This document shows positions 1 to 6,448 of a stretch of DNA of 20,730 bases, piece by piece. A model generated the notes under the pieces. It saw only the letters and a list, made by a program, of their open reading frames with translations. It ran no database searches and was not told the DNA's origin. Location of the stretch: the NCBI GenBank assembly GCA_002424365.1, contig DIRQ01000071.1, forward strand, positions 1-20,730. Reading direction: 5' to 3'. A program made the position numbers and the translations under genes. Source of the DNA: Syntrophomonas sp. UBA5432 (GTDB taxonomy: Bacteria; Bacillota; Syntrophomonadia; Syntrophomonadales; Syntrophomonadaceae). Positions within the stretch are counted from its first letter, which is position 1, and each line of letters starts with the position of its first letter.

Positions 1-8
1 AATCCCGA

Positions 9-21
9 CTTTGACAGTTGA
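9..21. repeat. Left terminal inverted repeat of the IS
   Basis: CTTTGACAGTTGA, an exact inverted match to 1932-1944. It is preceded by CCCGA (4-8), the left copy of the candidate target-site duplication. Confidence 0.85.
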
Positions 22-29
22 GAGAAGGA

Positions 30-73
30 AACCGCTCGGATAGCCCCGATAATAGGGCAACCGAGCGGTTTTT
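30..73. terminator. Hairpin at the downstream end of the IS
   Basis: A 10-bp perfect stem, AACCGCTCGG (30-39) with CCGAGCGGTT (61-70), encloses an inner GCCC/GGGC stem. On the plus strand it runs into TTTTT, so it should stop transcription entering the IS from the left. On the minus strand it follows the transposase stop and runs into TTT, a weaker terminator for the transposase transcript. Confidence 0.75.
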
Positions 74-98
74 GCATGAAATAAAAAGTGAGTAACTT

Positions 99-1814
99 TT
101 ATCGTTTTTGGGTAAGTTTAAAAATTTTTTTCATCTGAGAATAAGTAGTGATCTCATAGTCTGTACGGAATCCAAACGCGTCATGAAGAGAATCGGTAAA
201 GTCAGTACGGGTATAGGACGGAGTATACCCTTCGCCTTTAAGTTCAAAGAAGTTCATATCCACTAAGCCTTGGATGATTTCAGAACAGGTGAATTTATCC
301 TCCAGCTTCTTTTCCAAAAACCTGTAAATAAGTAAAGCAAGGAAACAAGTGGTGAAATGAGCCTTGATTCTATCATCTCGACTTAGATAGACCGGTCTGG
401 CTTTAAACTCACTTTTCATAATACGGAAGCATTCCTCTATTTCCCAACGCCTTCGGTTTACCGAAATAATAGCTGAAGCGTCATCCTCCAGATTGGTACA
501 GACGGCGTAAAAGCCGTCAAAGACCTCTTCGCTGGCAATTACGGCGTTGTCAAGAGAGTATATGTCCTTGCCGGCAACTTCGCCATCTTTTGTGACGCTC
601 ACTTTTTTGACGAAGCGTTTGTAATCATTCTGATTTGCCTTTTTAAGCTTAGTTGGGTTGGTTGAAATCAACTTTTCCGCCCGCTCAATCTGGGAATTGC
701 GTATTTTGCGTTGGTAATCCCTGTACTTAATTGAGTAGGTTACGATCAACTTCTGCTCCAGACCATTTTCATTTATCCAACGCTGCTTGTAATATATATT
801 GTCCTTGCCTTCTGTTTCATCCAGATTGGCAATGTCGTAAGTTTTCTTTTCGCCCGGGAGACGCCAACCATCAGGGGAAAGCGCCCACTCTCGCAAATGC
901 TTTTTAAGTTTCTTGACGGACTGTGTAGTAATGAACGCTCTATCCTCTTTATCATTGAATTTTCTGTTGTCATTAGAAGCCAAACCGGCGTCTGTGCAAA
1001 CGACAATCCTAGAAAGACCGAAATCCTTCAGGATTTTTTGTTCGAGCGGCCTTAAAGTAACCTGCTCATTAGTATTTCCAGCATTTATATCAAAAGCCAG
1101 TGGGATGCCGTCACTATCTATAAACAGACCCATCTGTACAATAGGGTTTGGTCTATGTTCTTTGGAATACCCATACTGTTTCAGACCGCTTTCTTGTTCA
1201 ATTTCAAAAAAATAATTAGTGCAGTCATAGAAGAGAACACCAGCATTTCGCTTTTGAATAGAACGACTGTTATTGTAGACCTCGGACTGAATAAAATCAG
1301 ATTCCTTAGCAATAACCTCCAAGGCCCGGTAGATGTGTTGGACATCGAAAACAGGTTGCTCTAAAAAATGTCTGGAAAGCTTATGGGTAGCCAGTTTAGA
1401 AGCTGGGAAAAGAATCCTGGCGTAAAGCAGCCGGGAGAGGATGTCGTTAAGGTCAAAAGAAAACTTATATTTCTCAGAAATTTCATTGCAAATATTATTA
1501 AGCTTAAGCTGGTAATAAATTTTTTGCAAAAAGAGATAACCACCATTGAAAGAACGTTGTTCATCTTTGGGAATAAGCTTGTTAGGAGAGTAAGGCACCA
1601 TAATTTTGCGCTTGTTCTCCTTTTCCTGTTTGTTAAGCTCTGCAATATACTCTTTGGCCCATTGATAAGGGTCTTGCCCTCCCAATTTTTCTTTAAGTTC
1701 ATCGTATGTACCAAGCTTTTCAACAATCTTGGAAGAATGGATACCGTTGATATAGGTAGACTTAATAACATAAAGCGAAGCAGCATTTTTAGACTTAGAA
1801 ACTTTTAGCCGCAT
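99..1814 (-). CDS. IS1634-family DDE transposase
   Basis: This encodes a cut-and-paste type transposase of about 571 residues, a normal full length for the family. The RNase H-like catalytic triad can be picked out: D197 in the motif FYDCT, D275 in VCTDAG, and E460 in WEIEECFR. The last lies in the R-x3-E-x6-K signature (R456, E460, K467) typical of IS4-superfamily enzymes. The N-terminus, starting MRLKVSKSKNA, is also characteristic of IS1634-type proteins. I chose the ATG at 1814 because AGGTGG lies 7 bases upstream; a TTG one codon earlier is possible. A consensus-like promoter lies directly upstream. The frame is open throughout with no frameshift, so the gene is probably functional. Confidence 0.93.
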   Translation of the reverse strand: MRLKVSKSKNAASLYVIKSTYINGIHSSKIVEKLGTYDELKEKLGGQDPYQWAKEYIAELNKQEKENKRKIMVPYSPNKLIPKDEQRSFNGGYLFLQKIYYQLKLNNICNEISEKYKFSFDLNDILSRLLYARILFPASKLATHKLSRHFLEQPVFDVQHIYRALEVIAKESDFIQSEVYNNSRSIQKRNAGVLFYDCTNYFFEIEQESGLKQYGYSKEHRPNPIVQMGLFIDSDGIPLAFDINAGNTNEQVTLRPLEQKILKDFGLSRIVVCTDAGLASNDNRKFNDKEDRAFITTQSVKKLKKHLREWALSPDGWRLPGEKKTYDIANLDETEGKDNIYYKQRWINENGLEQKLIVTYSIKYRDYQRKIRNSQIERAEKLISTNPTKLKKANQNDYKRFVKKVSVTKDGEVAGKDIYSLDNAVIASEEVFDGFYAVCTNLEDDASAIISVNRRRWEIEECFRIMKSEFKARPVYLSRDDRIKAHFTTCFLALLIYRFLEKKLEDKFTCSEIIQGLVDMNFFELKGEGYTPSYTRTDFTDSLHDAFGFRTDYEITTYSQMKKIFKLTQKR

Positions 1815-1836
1815 CAAAACACCACCTAACCCTTAT

Positions 1837-1865
1837 ATTATAACACGTTACTCAAAGGTACTCAA
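1837..1865 (-). promoter_or_regulatory. Sigma-A promoter of the transposase
   Basis: On the minus strand, TTGAGT (1865-1860) and TATAAT (1842-1837) are separated by exactly 17 bases. The -10 box ends about 22 bases upstream of the transposase start codon. Confidence 0.75.
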
Positions 1866-1886
1866 TAGTAAAACTGAAAAATTGAC

Positions 1887-1911
1887 AAAAAAATAAGCCC
1901 TTTTCGGGCTT
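1887..1911 (-). terminator. Terminator guarding the upstream end of the IS
   Basis: On the minus strand, AAGCCC, a GAAAA loop and GGGCTT are followed by TATTTTTTT. The hairpin lies upstream of the transposase promoter, so it would block read-through from outside into the transposase gene. This is a known way for insertion sequences to limit their own expression. On the plus strand the same region overlaps a second possible hairpin that ends in TTTTT at 1920-1924. Confidence 0.7.
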
Positions 1912-1931
1912 CCTAAGGCTTTTTCTTCTAT

Positions 1932-1944
1932 TCAACTGTCAAAG
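1932..1944. repeat. Right terminal inverted repeat of the IS
   Basis: TCAACTGTCAAAG is the exact reverse complement of 9-21. It is followed by one A and then CCCGA (1946-1950), the right copy of the candidate target-site duplication. Confidence 0.85.
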
Positions 1945-2009
1945 ACCCGATATTGCTTTCTTCTAGAATAATTATAAATATTTACTAAAATTGAATAGTA
2001 GTACTTTAT

Positions 2010-2015
2010 TATAAT
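2010..2015 (+). promoter_or_regulatory. -10 box of the fdh operon leader
   Basis: A perfect TATAAT lies about 10 bases before the first riboswitch helix, so transcription would start at roughly 2021-2022 and the riboswitch would begin the transcript. No convincing -35 box is seen at 16-18 bases; TTGAAT at 1991 is only 13 bases away. Promoter identity therefore rests on the -10 box and its position. Confidence 0.45.
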
Positions 2016-2019
2016 TTAT

Positions 2020-2120
2020 ATTTGTCTCCGAGCTGAATAACCTACAGTATAAAACCAGGGTTATTTGGCCTGGGTACAGGTGGAAACGCCTGTGCCTCCC
2101 CGTATTGTGGAAAGGAGTAC
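2020..2120 (+). promoter_or_regulatory. Moco/Tuco riboswitch, copy 1 of 3
   Basis: This matches the Moco RNA motif (molybdenum or tungsten cofactor). CTCCGAG at 2026-2032 supplies the 5' strand of the closing helix, and GGAAAGGAG at 2109-2117 supplies the 3' strand. Inside are AATAACC/GGTTATT (2036-2042 with 2059-2065), the conserved GCCTGGG-like segment, a 7-bp stem ACAGGTG/CGCCTGT capped by a GAAA tetraloop (2076-2093), and the conserved GCCTCCC. The GAAA-capped stem is a hallmark of the class. The location ahead of a molybdo/tungsto-enzyme operon fits the known role. Whether it prefers the molybdenum or tungsten cofactor cannot be told from sequence alone. Confidence 0.88.
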
Positions 2121-2139
2121 ATATAACAACTGTTTATTT

Positions 2140-2180
2140 GGACAGGTGTAGTGTGCTTTTGCCACTGAACCTGTCCTTTT
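2140..2180 (+). terminator. Terminator-like hairpin after riboswitch 1
   Basis: GGACAGGT (2140-2147) pairs with ACCTGTCC (2169-2176), with an inner AGTG/CACT helix, and runs into TTTTAATAT. The U-tract is short, so termination may be partial. The 5' arm contains ACAGGTG, a second copy of a riboswitch strand (2076-2082), which gives an obvious alternative pairing. Confidence 0.65.
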
Positions 2181-2188
2181 AATATAAT
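2159..2188 (+). promoter_or_regulatory. Possible internal promoter before riboswitch 2
   Basis: TTGCCA (2159-2164) and TATAAT (2183-2188) are 18 bases apart and end about 11 bases before the second riboswitch. The -35 box lies inside the terminator hairpin of unit 1. This may be chance in AT-rich DNA, but it mirrors the position of the TATAAT box before copy 1. Confidence 0.35.
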
Positions 2189-2195
2189 GAAAGTA

Positions 2196-2296
2196 TTTAC
2201 TCCGAGCCTTTCAGCCTAAGGGAATCACGCTATGGCTGTCTGGCCTGGGTACAGGGGGAAACCTTGGTACCTCCCCGTATTGTGGAAAGGAGTTAC
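2196..2296 (+). promoter_or_regulatory. Moco/Tuco riboswitch, copy 2 of 3
   Basis: ACTCC (2199-2203) pairs with GGAGT (2289-2293) around the same core as copy 1: CTCCGAG, CAGCC/GGCTG, GCCTGGGTACAGG, a GAAA tetraloop, CCTCCCC and TGGAAAGGAG. The second half is nearly identical to copy 1, so the two units probably arose by a fairly recent duplication with a 174-base period. The helix strands differ in a compensatory way, AATAACC/GGTTATT in copy 1 against CAGCC/GGCTG here, which supports the folded structure. Confidence 0.88.
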
Positions 2297-2317
2297 ATAT
2301 GACTATTTGTTTAAACC

Positions 2318-2365
2318 ACAGGTAGCCGTAGTGTGCCCTTCTGCCAGTACGGATACCTGTTTTTT
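2318..2365 (+). terminator. Intrinsic terminator after riboswitch 2
   Basis: ACAGGTA (2318-2324) pairs with TACCTGT (2354-2360), and the inner CCGTA/TACGG helix is separated by a one-base mismatch. The stem runs into TTTTTT (2360-2365). This is a convincing factor-independent terminator. Confidence 0.75.
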
Positions 2366-2449
2366 ATGTTTATACGTAAGCAATTGCTTATAGAGGAGTC
2401 TCTACAGCAACTATAGGGAGGGGGGATTAAGGAAAGCCTACCATTCCAT

Positions 2450-2550
2450 TATGCTCCGAGCTTGATGTGCCTAAAGCCCATAGCCATGGTAATCAGCCGA
2501 TAGGGTAGATTAGGAAACCAGTCTGCCTCCCAATATTGGAAAGGAGCCCG
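2450..2550 (+). promoter_or_regulatory. Moco/Tuco riboswitch, copy 3 of 3
   Basis: GCTCC (2453-2457) pairs with GGAGC (2543-2547). The closing base pair changes from A-U in copy 2 to G-C here, a compensatory change. Also present are CTCCGAG, a helix formed by TGATGTGCC with GGTAATCA (one bulged G), a GAAA-capped stem, TGCCTCCC and TGGAAAGGAG. It is more diverged than copies 1 and 2, so it is likely the older copy or a separate acquisition. It is the copy next to the final terminator and fdhA. Confidence 0.85.
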
Positions 2551-2626
2551 AGACCGCCTGATAAGGCCAGATAATTGCTATTTCTGGGCCTCTTTGTGAT
2601 GTGGTTAAGGCTCTTATGCAATTATT

Positions 2627-2660
2627 AAACCTCCAATTCAGGCGGAGGTTTTTGTTTTTT
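2627..2660 (+). terminator. Attenuator terminator before fdhA
   Basis: AAACCTCC (2627-2634) pairs with GGAGGTTT (2644-2651) across a 9-base loop and continues into TTTGTTTTTT. It lies between riboswitch 3 and the fdhA ribosome binding site, the expected place for the expression platform. TCAGGCGG (2638-2645), in the loop and 3' arm, is complementary to CCGCCTGA at 2554-2561 just after riboswitch 3, which is a plausible antiterminator. Confidence 0.8.
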
Positions 2661-2707
2661 GAACCTGAATCTTGGAAGAAGCAAGAATAAAGGAAGGAGT
2701 GATTGGA

Positions 2708-5389
2708 GTGAAAATGGTCAAATTGATCATTGACGGAAAGGAGGTTGAAGTTGCGGAAGGTACCACTATAATGCAGGCAGCCGACCAGGCAGGGATAGAA
2801 ATTCCCCGACTCTGTTATGACCCGGAATTAAAGCCCCTGGGAGCCTGCCGTCTTTGCGTGGTACAAGTAGAAGGAAATCGTCTGTTTCCGGCATCCTGTG
2901 TTACCCCGGTTAGCCCCGACATGGTAGTACATACGGAATCCCCCGATATTATAGAAGCCCGGCGTACTATCCTGGAATTATTGGTGGCCAATCATCCCCT
3001 GGATTGCATGACCTGTGATAAACTAGGTGATTGCAAACTGGCGGATTACTGCTATAAGTATGGCATCAAGGAGAGCCCCTTTGAGGGTGAAAAACACGCT
3101 TATGCTATAGACGATTCTAATCCCTTTATAATCCGTGACCTCAACAAATGTATTCTCTGTGGCGCTTGTGTTCGGGCTTGTGAGGAGCTAACCGGAGCTG
3201 ACAACCTGAGCTACCTCCACCGGGGTTGGAACCGTAAGGCAACAACTGCTGGTGATGTTGACTATATTGATTCTGATAGCTGTGTGTTTTGTGGGCAGTG
3301 TGTAGCTGTATGTCCCACTGGAGCCCTGCAGGAAAAAACTATGGTTGGCCATGGCCGCCGCTGGGAAATTGATCGGGTCAAGACTACCTGTCCCTTCTGT
3401 GGGACCGGCTGTAATTTTGACCTGGCAGTAAAAGATGGTAGAGTAATTGGTGTTCTTTCTAATCCGGACAGCCCAGTTAACCAGCGCCGCCTGTGTATAA
3501 AAGGACGTTTTGGTTGGGATTACATTTATAACGAAAAGCGTCTGACCACGCCACTTATTAAAAAGAACGGCAAATTTGAAGAAGCCAGCTGGGATGAAGC
3601 TTTTAAGCTTATTGCCCAACGGTTTACCGAGATAAAAGAAAAATACGGTAGCGAATCTTTTGCTGCACTGAGCTCAGCTCGCTGTACTAATGAAGAAAAC
3701 TATCTGGTACAGAAATTTACTCGCGCAGTTATGGGTAACAACAATGTTGACCACTGCGCCCGTACTTGACATGCGCCTACCGTGGCCGGTCTGGCCACCA
3801 CATTTGGAAGTGGCGCTATGACTAACTCTATTAACGAGATTTCGACCGATGCCGAATTAATGTTCTTAATTGGCACCAACACCACTGAAGCTCATCCGGT
3901 AATAGGTTACAAGATGAGACAGGCAGCCCGCAATGGATGCAAACTGGTTGTTTGTGATCCCCGCCATATTGACCTGGTAGATGAAGCCGACTACTGGCTG
4001 CGTCAAAATCCGGGAACTGATATTCCTCTTCTGAATGGACTTATGCACATCATTATCAAAGAAGGCCTGGAAGATAAAAAGTTTATCGAAGAACGCACCG
4101 AAAATTATGAGGAGCTAAAAGCCATAGTGGAAAACTATCCTCCAGAAAAAGTATCCGAAATAACTGGAATTTCAGTTGACGACTTGTACGCTGTAGCCCG
4201 TCTCTATGCTACTACCGACAAAGCCATGCTTTTCTATACCCTGGGCATAACCGAACATATTTGTGGAACTCGTAACGTTATGAGCTGTGCTAATCTGGCC
4301 ATGTTAACCGGACATTTAGGACGGGCTGGCGTAGGCGTTTGCCCTATCCGCGGGCAGAATAACGTACAGGGAGCATGTGACCAGGGAGCGCTGCCCAATG
4401 TCTATTCTGGTTACCAGGCAGTAACTAATCCTGATGTTAAAGAAAAGTTTGAGAAGGCCTGGGGAAGGCCCATGCCGGATAAAGTGGGCTTAAAGATTCC
4501 TGAGATGTTTGAAGCTGCCCACGAAGGCACAGTTAAATCTATGTATATCCTGGGTGAAAATCCGGTGCTTACTGATCCGGATAGCAATCATATTCGGGGA
4601 GCCCTGGAAAAACTGGAGTTCCTGGTAGTTCAAGAACTGTTCCTCACCGAGACGGCTGAATATGCTGATGTAATTTTACCGGCAGCCAGTTTTGCAGAAT
4701 GTGATGGTACCTTTACCAACACTGAACGTCGTATTCAGAGAGTACGCAAGGCTATAGAACCTATTCCTGGTAAGGCTAACTGGGAAAGCATTTGCGAGAT
4801 GTTTAACTACATGGGCTACCCGGTAAATTACGATAGCCCCGAAGATATTTGGGATGAAATGGCTTCCCTGACACCTTCCATGGCGGGAACCAATTATGAA
4901 CGGTTGGATAAGAAAGGTTTGCAGTGGCCCTGCCCCACCCTAGATCATCCTGGTACTCAGTTTATGCATGCAGGCAAATTCACCCGCGGACTGGGACTCT
5001 TCCAGCCTTCCGATCATATACCACCCGGAGAAATGCCGGATGAGGAGTATCCGTTCCTGTTATCGACCGGGAGAATTCTACATCACTACAATGTTACCAC
5101 CCCATATTCCCCTGGCATCATGAGCATATGGGATCGCGAATGGGCGGAAGTAAATCCTGTAGATGCCGAAAAACTTGGGGTCGTTACCGGTGATAAAATA
5201 AAGGTTGCATCCCGTCGAGGGGAAGTTGAAACTGCCATCAAGGTTACCGACCGGGTACTCCCGGGTGTAATCTGGATGTCATTTCACTACAGTGAAACTC
5301 CTACCAATGCCATTACCAGTCCACATCTGGATCCGATTACCGGAACTGGTGAATACAAAGTCTGTGCAGTAAAACTAGCTAAAGTGTAG
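2708..5389 (+). CDS. fdhA: Formate dehydrogenase catalytic subunit, selenocysteine-containing
   Basis: This oxidises formate to CO2, or works in reverse, at a bis-pterin Mo or W site. Reading through an in-frame UGA at 3767-3769 as selenocysteine gives about 893 residues. Domains in order: a 2Fe-2S ferredoxin domain (C36, C47, C50, C64); a NuoG-like His-Cys cluster site (H96, C100, C103, C109); two 4Fe-4S motifs (C148-C158 and C192-C202); a molybdopterin-oxidoreductase 4Fe-4S domain (C228, C231, C235, C263); then the catalytic and C-terminal pterin-binding domains. Sec354 sits in the context CART-U-HAPTVAGL, the active-site position of selenocysteine formate dehydrogenases. I chose GTG 2708 because AAGGAAGGAG ends 8 bases before it; ATG 2714 and TTG 2672 fit less well. 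No signal peptide is seen, so it is probably cytoplasmic and passes electrons to the NuoE/F-like subunits downstream. Confidence 0.96.
3767..3798 (+). promoter_or_regulatory. UGA selenocysteine codon with bacterial SECIS element
   Basis: The TGA (3767-3769) is followed by a perfect 6-bp hairpin, GTGGCC (3782-3787) with GGCCAC (3793-3798), whose loop is GGTCT. From memory the SelB-binding loop of E. coli fdhF is also GGUCU, and there too 18 bases separate it from the UGA, as here. The reading frame on both sides is well conserved formate dehydrogenase sequence. The organism must therefore have SelA, SelB and tRNA-Sec; none is encoded in this window. Confidence 0.92.
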
Positions 5390-5400
5390 GAGGCTTAAGA

Positions 5401-6432
5401 ATGAAAAAGGTACCTGTTCAAGAGGCAGTAGGGATGGAGCTTTGTCATGATATTACCAAAGTGGTACCCGGAAGAGAAAAGTACCGGGCTTACCGCAGGG
5501 GGCAACTGATAACCCCGGCCGATGTTCCTGTACTACTAGATATGGGTAAGGAACATATCTATGTATGGGAACTGCAGGATAATCTGGTGCATGAGGACGA
5601 AGCTGCTACCAGGTTGGCCCGGTGTGCAGCCGGTAAGGGTTTAAGCTGTACCGAACCTAGCCAGGGGCGGGTTAATCTCTGTGCCCAGTATGATGGATTA
5701 CTAAATATAGATGTAAATCGGCTTAATTGGATTAACAACCTGGAAAACGTCGTTTTTGCCACTATGCATAATAAGCGACCGGTAGTTAAAGGACAACTGG
5801 TGGCAGGTACTCGGGTAATACCCCTGGCTATTGAAAGGCATATTCTGGAGGAAGCCGAAAAGCTGGCTTCCAACCCGGAACCACTGATTACGGTTATGCC
5901 TTTTAGCCCGCTTTGGGTGGGAATTGTTACTACCGGAAGCGAGATTTATAATGGCCAGATTAAAGATGGTTTTGGTAGGTTAATCCGTAAAAAAGTAACT
6001 CCATTTGGGGGTAGAATCATGGGACAGGTTATTGTCCCTGATAATTCCGAGATAATTGCCCAGGAAATAAACAACTATATTGAAGAAGGCGCTGAACTGG
6101 TTGTGGTTACTGGTGGTATGTCAGTAGACCCTGATGATGTCACACCTGTGGGTATAAGAGCTAGCGGAGCGGAAGTAGTATTTTACGGAGCACCCGCTCT
6201 TCCGGGAACCCAGAACATGGTAGCTTACCGCGAACACGTTACTATATGTGGTGTTCCGGCTGGTGCATTGTTCAGTCGTACCACTACTTTTGACCTTTTG
6301 CTGCCTCGAATTTTTGCCGGTGAACGTATAAACCGGGCAGATATAGCAGCACTGGGACATGGTGGATTTTGTGAAGAATGTAAGGTTTGTCACTATCCCA
6401 TTTGCCCCTTTGGCAAAAGTTGCAGTTTTTAA
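5401..6432 (+). CDS. Molybdopterin-binding protein, MoeA/MogA-related, with Cys-rich tail
   Basis: This probably acts in maturation or loading of the pterin cofactor of the adjacent formate dehydrogenase. It has 343 residues. Residues about 170-305 form a MoCF-type molybdopterin-binding domain with VGIVTTGSE (173-181) and the intact pterin-binding signature GGMSVDPDD (238-246). The first 165 residues are not clearly assignable; they lack the MoeA domain I/II signatures. The C-terminus carries a dense cysteine motif (C324, C327, C330, C335, C341) that could bind a metal or an Fe-S cluster. The start has a good GGAGG ribosome site, and the gene lies 11 bases after fdhA, so the two are cotranscribed. 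The family assignment is firm; the specific reaction is not. Confidence 0.85.
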   Translation: MKKVPVQEAVGMELCHDITKVVPGREKYRAYRRGQLITPADVPVLLDMGKEHIYVWELQDNLVHEDEAATRLARCAAGKGLSCTEPSQGRVNLCAQYDGLLNIDVNRLNWINNLENVVFATMHNKRPVVKGQLVAGTRVIPLAIERHILEEAEKLASNPEPLITVMPFSPLWVGIVTTGSEIYNGQIKDGFGRLIRKKVTPFGGRIMGQVIVPDNSEIIAQEINNYIEEGAELVVVTGGMSVDPDDVTPVGIRASGAEVVFYGAPALPGTQNMVAYREHVTICGVPAGALFSRTTTFDLLLPRIFAGERINRADIAALGHGGFCEECKVCHYPICPFGKSCSF

Positions 6433-6448
6433 GAACGGAGGTCAGGCA

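Larger units (their letters stand above)
9..1945 (-). mobile_element. Insertion sequence, IS1634-type, apparently complete
   Basis: The element holds one transposase gene on the minus strand between matching terminal inverted repeats. CTTTGACAGTTGA at 9-21 is mirrored exactly by its reverse complement at 1932-1944. CCCGA occurs directly outside the left repeat (4-8) and one base outside the right repeat (1946-1950), which fits a 5-bp target duplication. Hairpins lie just inside both ends, and the transposase has a promoter and a ribosome binding site, so the element looks potentially active. It inserted about 65 bp upstream of the putative promoter of the formate dehydrogenase leader and is transcribed away from it. 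The exact outer boundary is uncertain by 1-2 bases because the repeat can be extended to 15 bp with one mismatch. Confidence 0.85.

Noticed and set aside
1368..1808. Plus-strand open frame inside the insertion sequence
   Set aside because: It is antisense to the transposase and shows no family motifs.
2026..2546. Repeated blocks in the leader as a CRISPR array or tandem repeat
   Set aside because: Only three copies, unequally spaced (174 and 254 bases), with compensatory changes in helices. They fit the Moco riboswitch, not short identical repeats with spacers.
3782..5389. A separate formate dehydrogenase gene starting at GTG 3782
   Set aside because: It has no ribosome site and continues the same frame as the upstream part after one UGA, which is a selenocysteine codon with a SECIS hairpin. 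The two parts are one gene.
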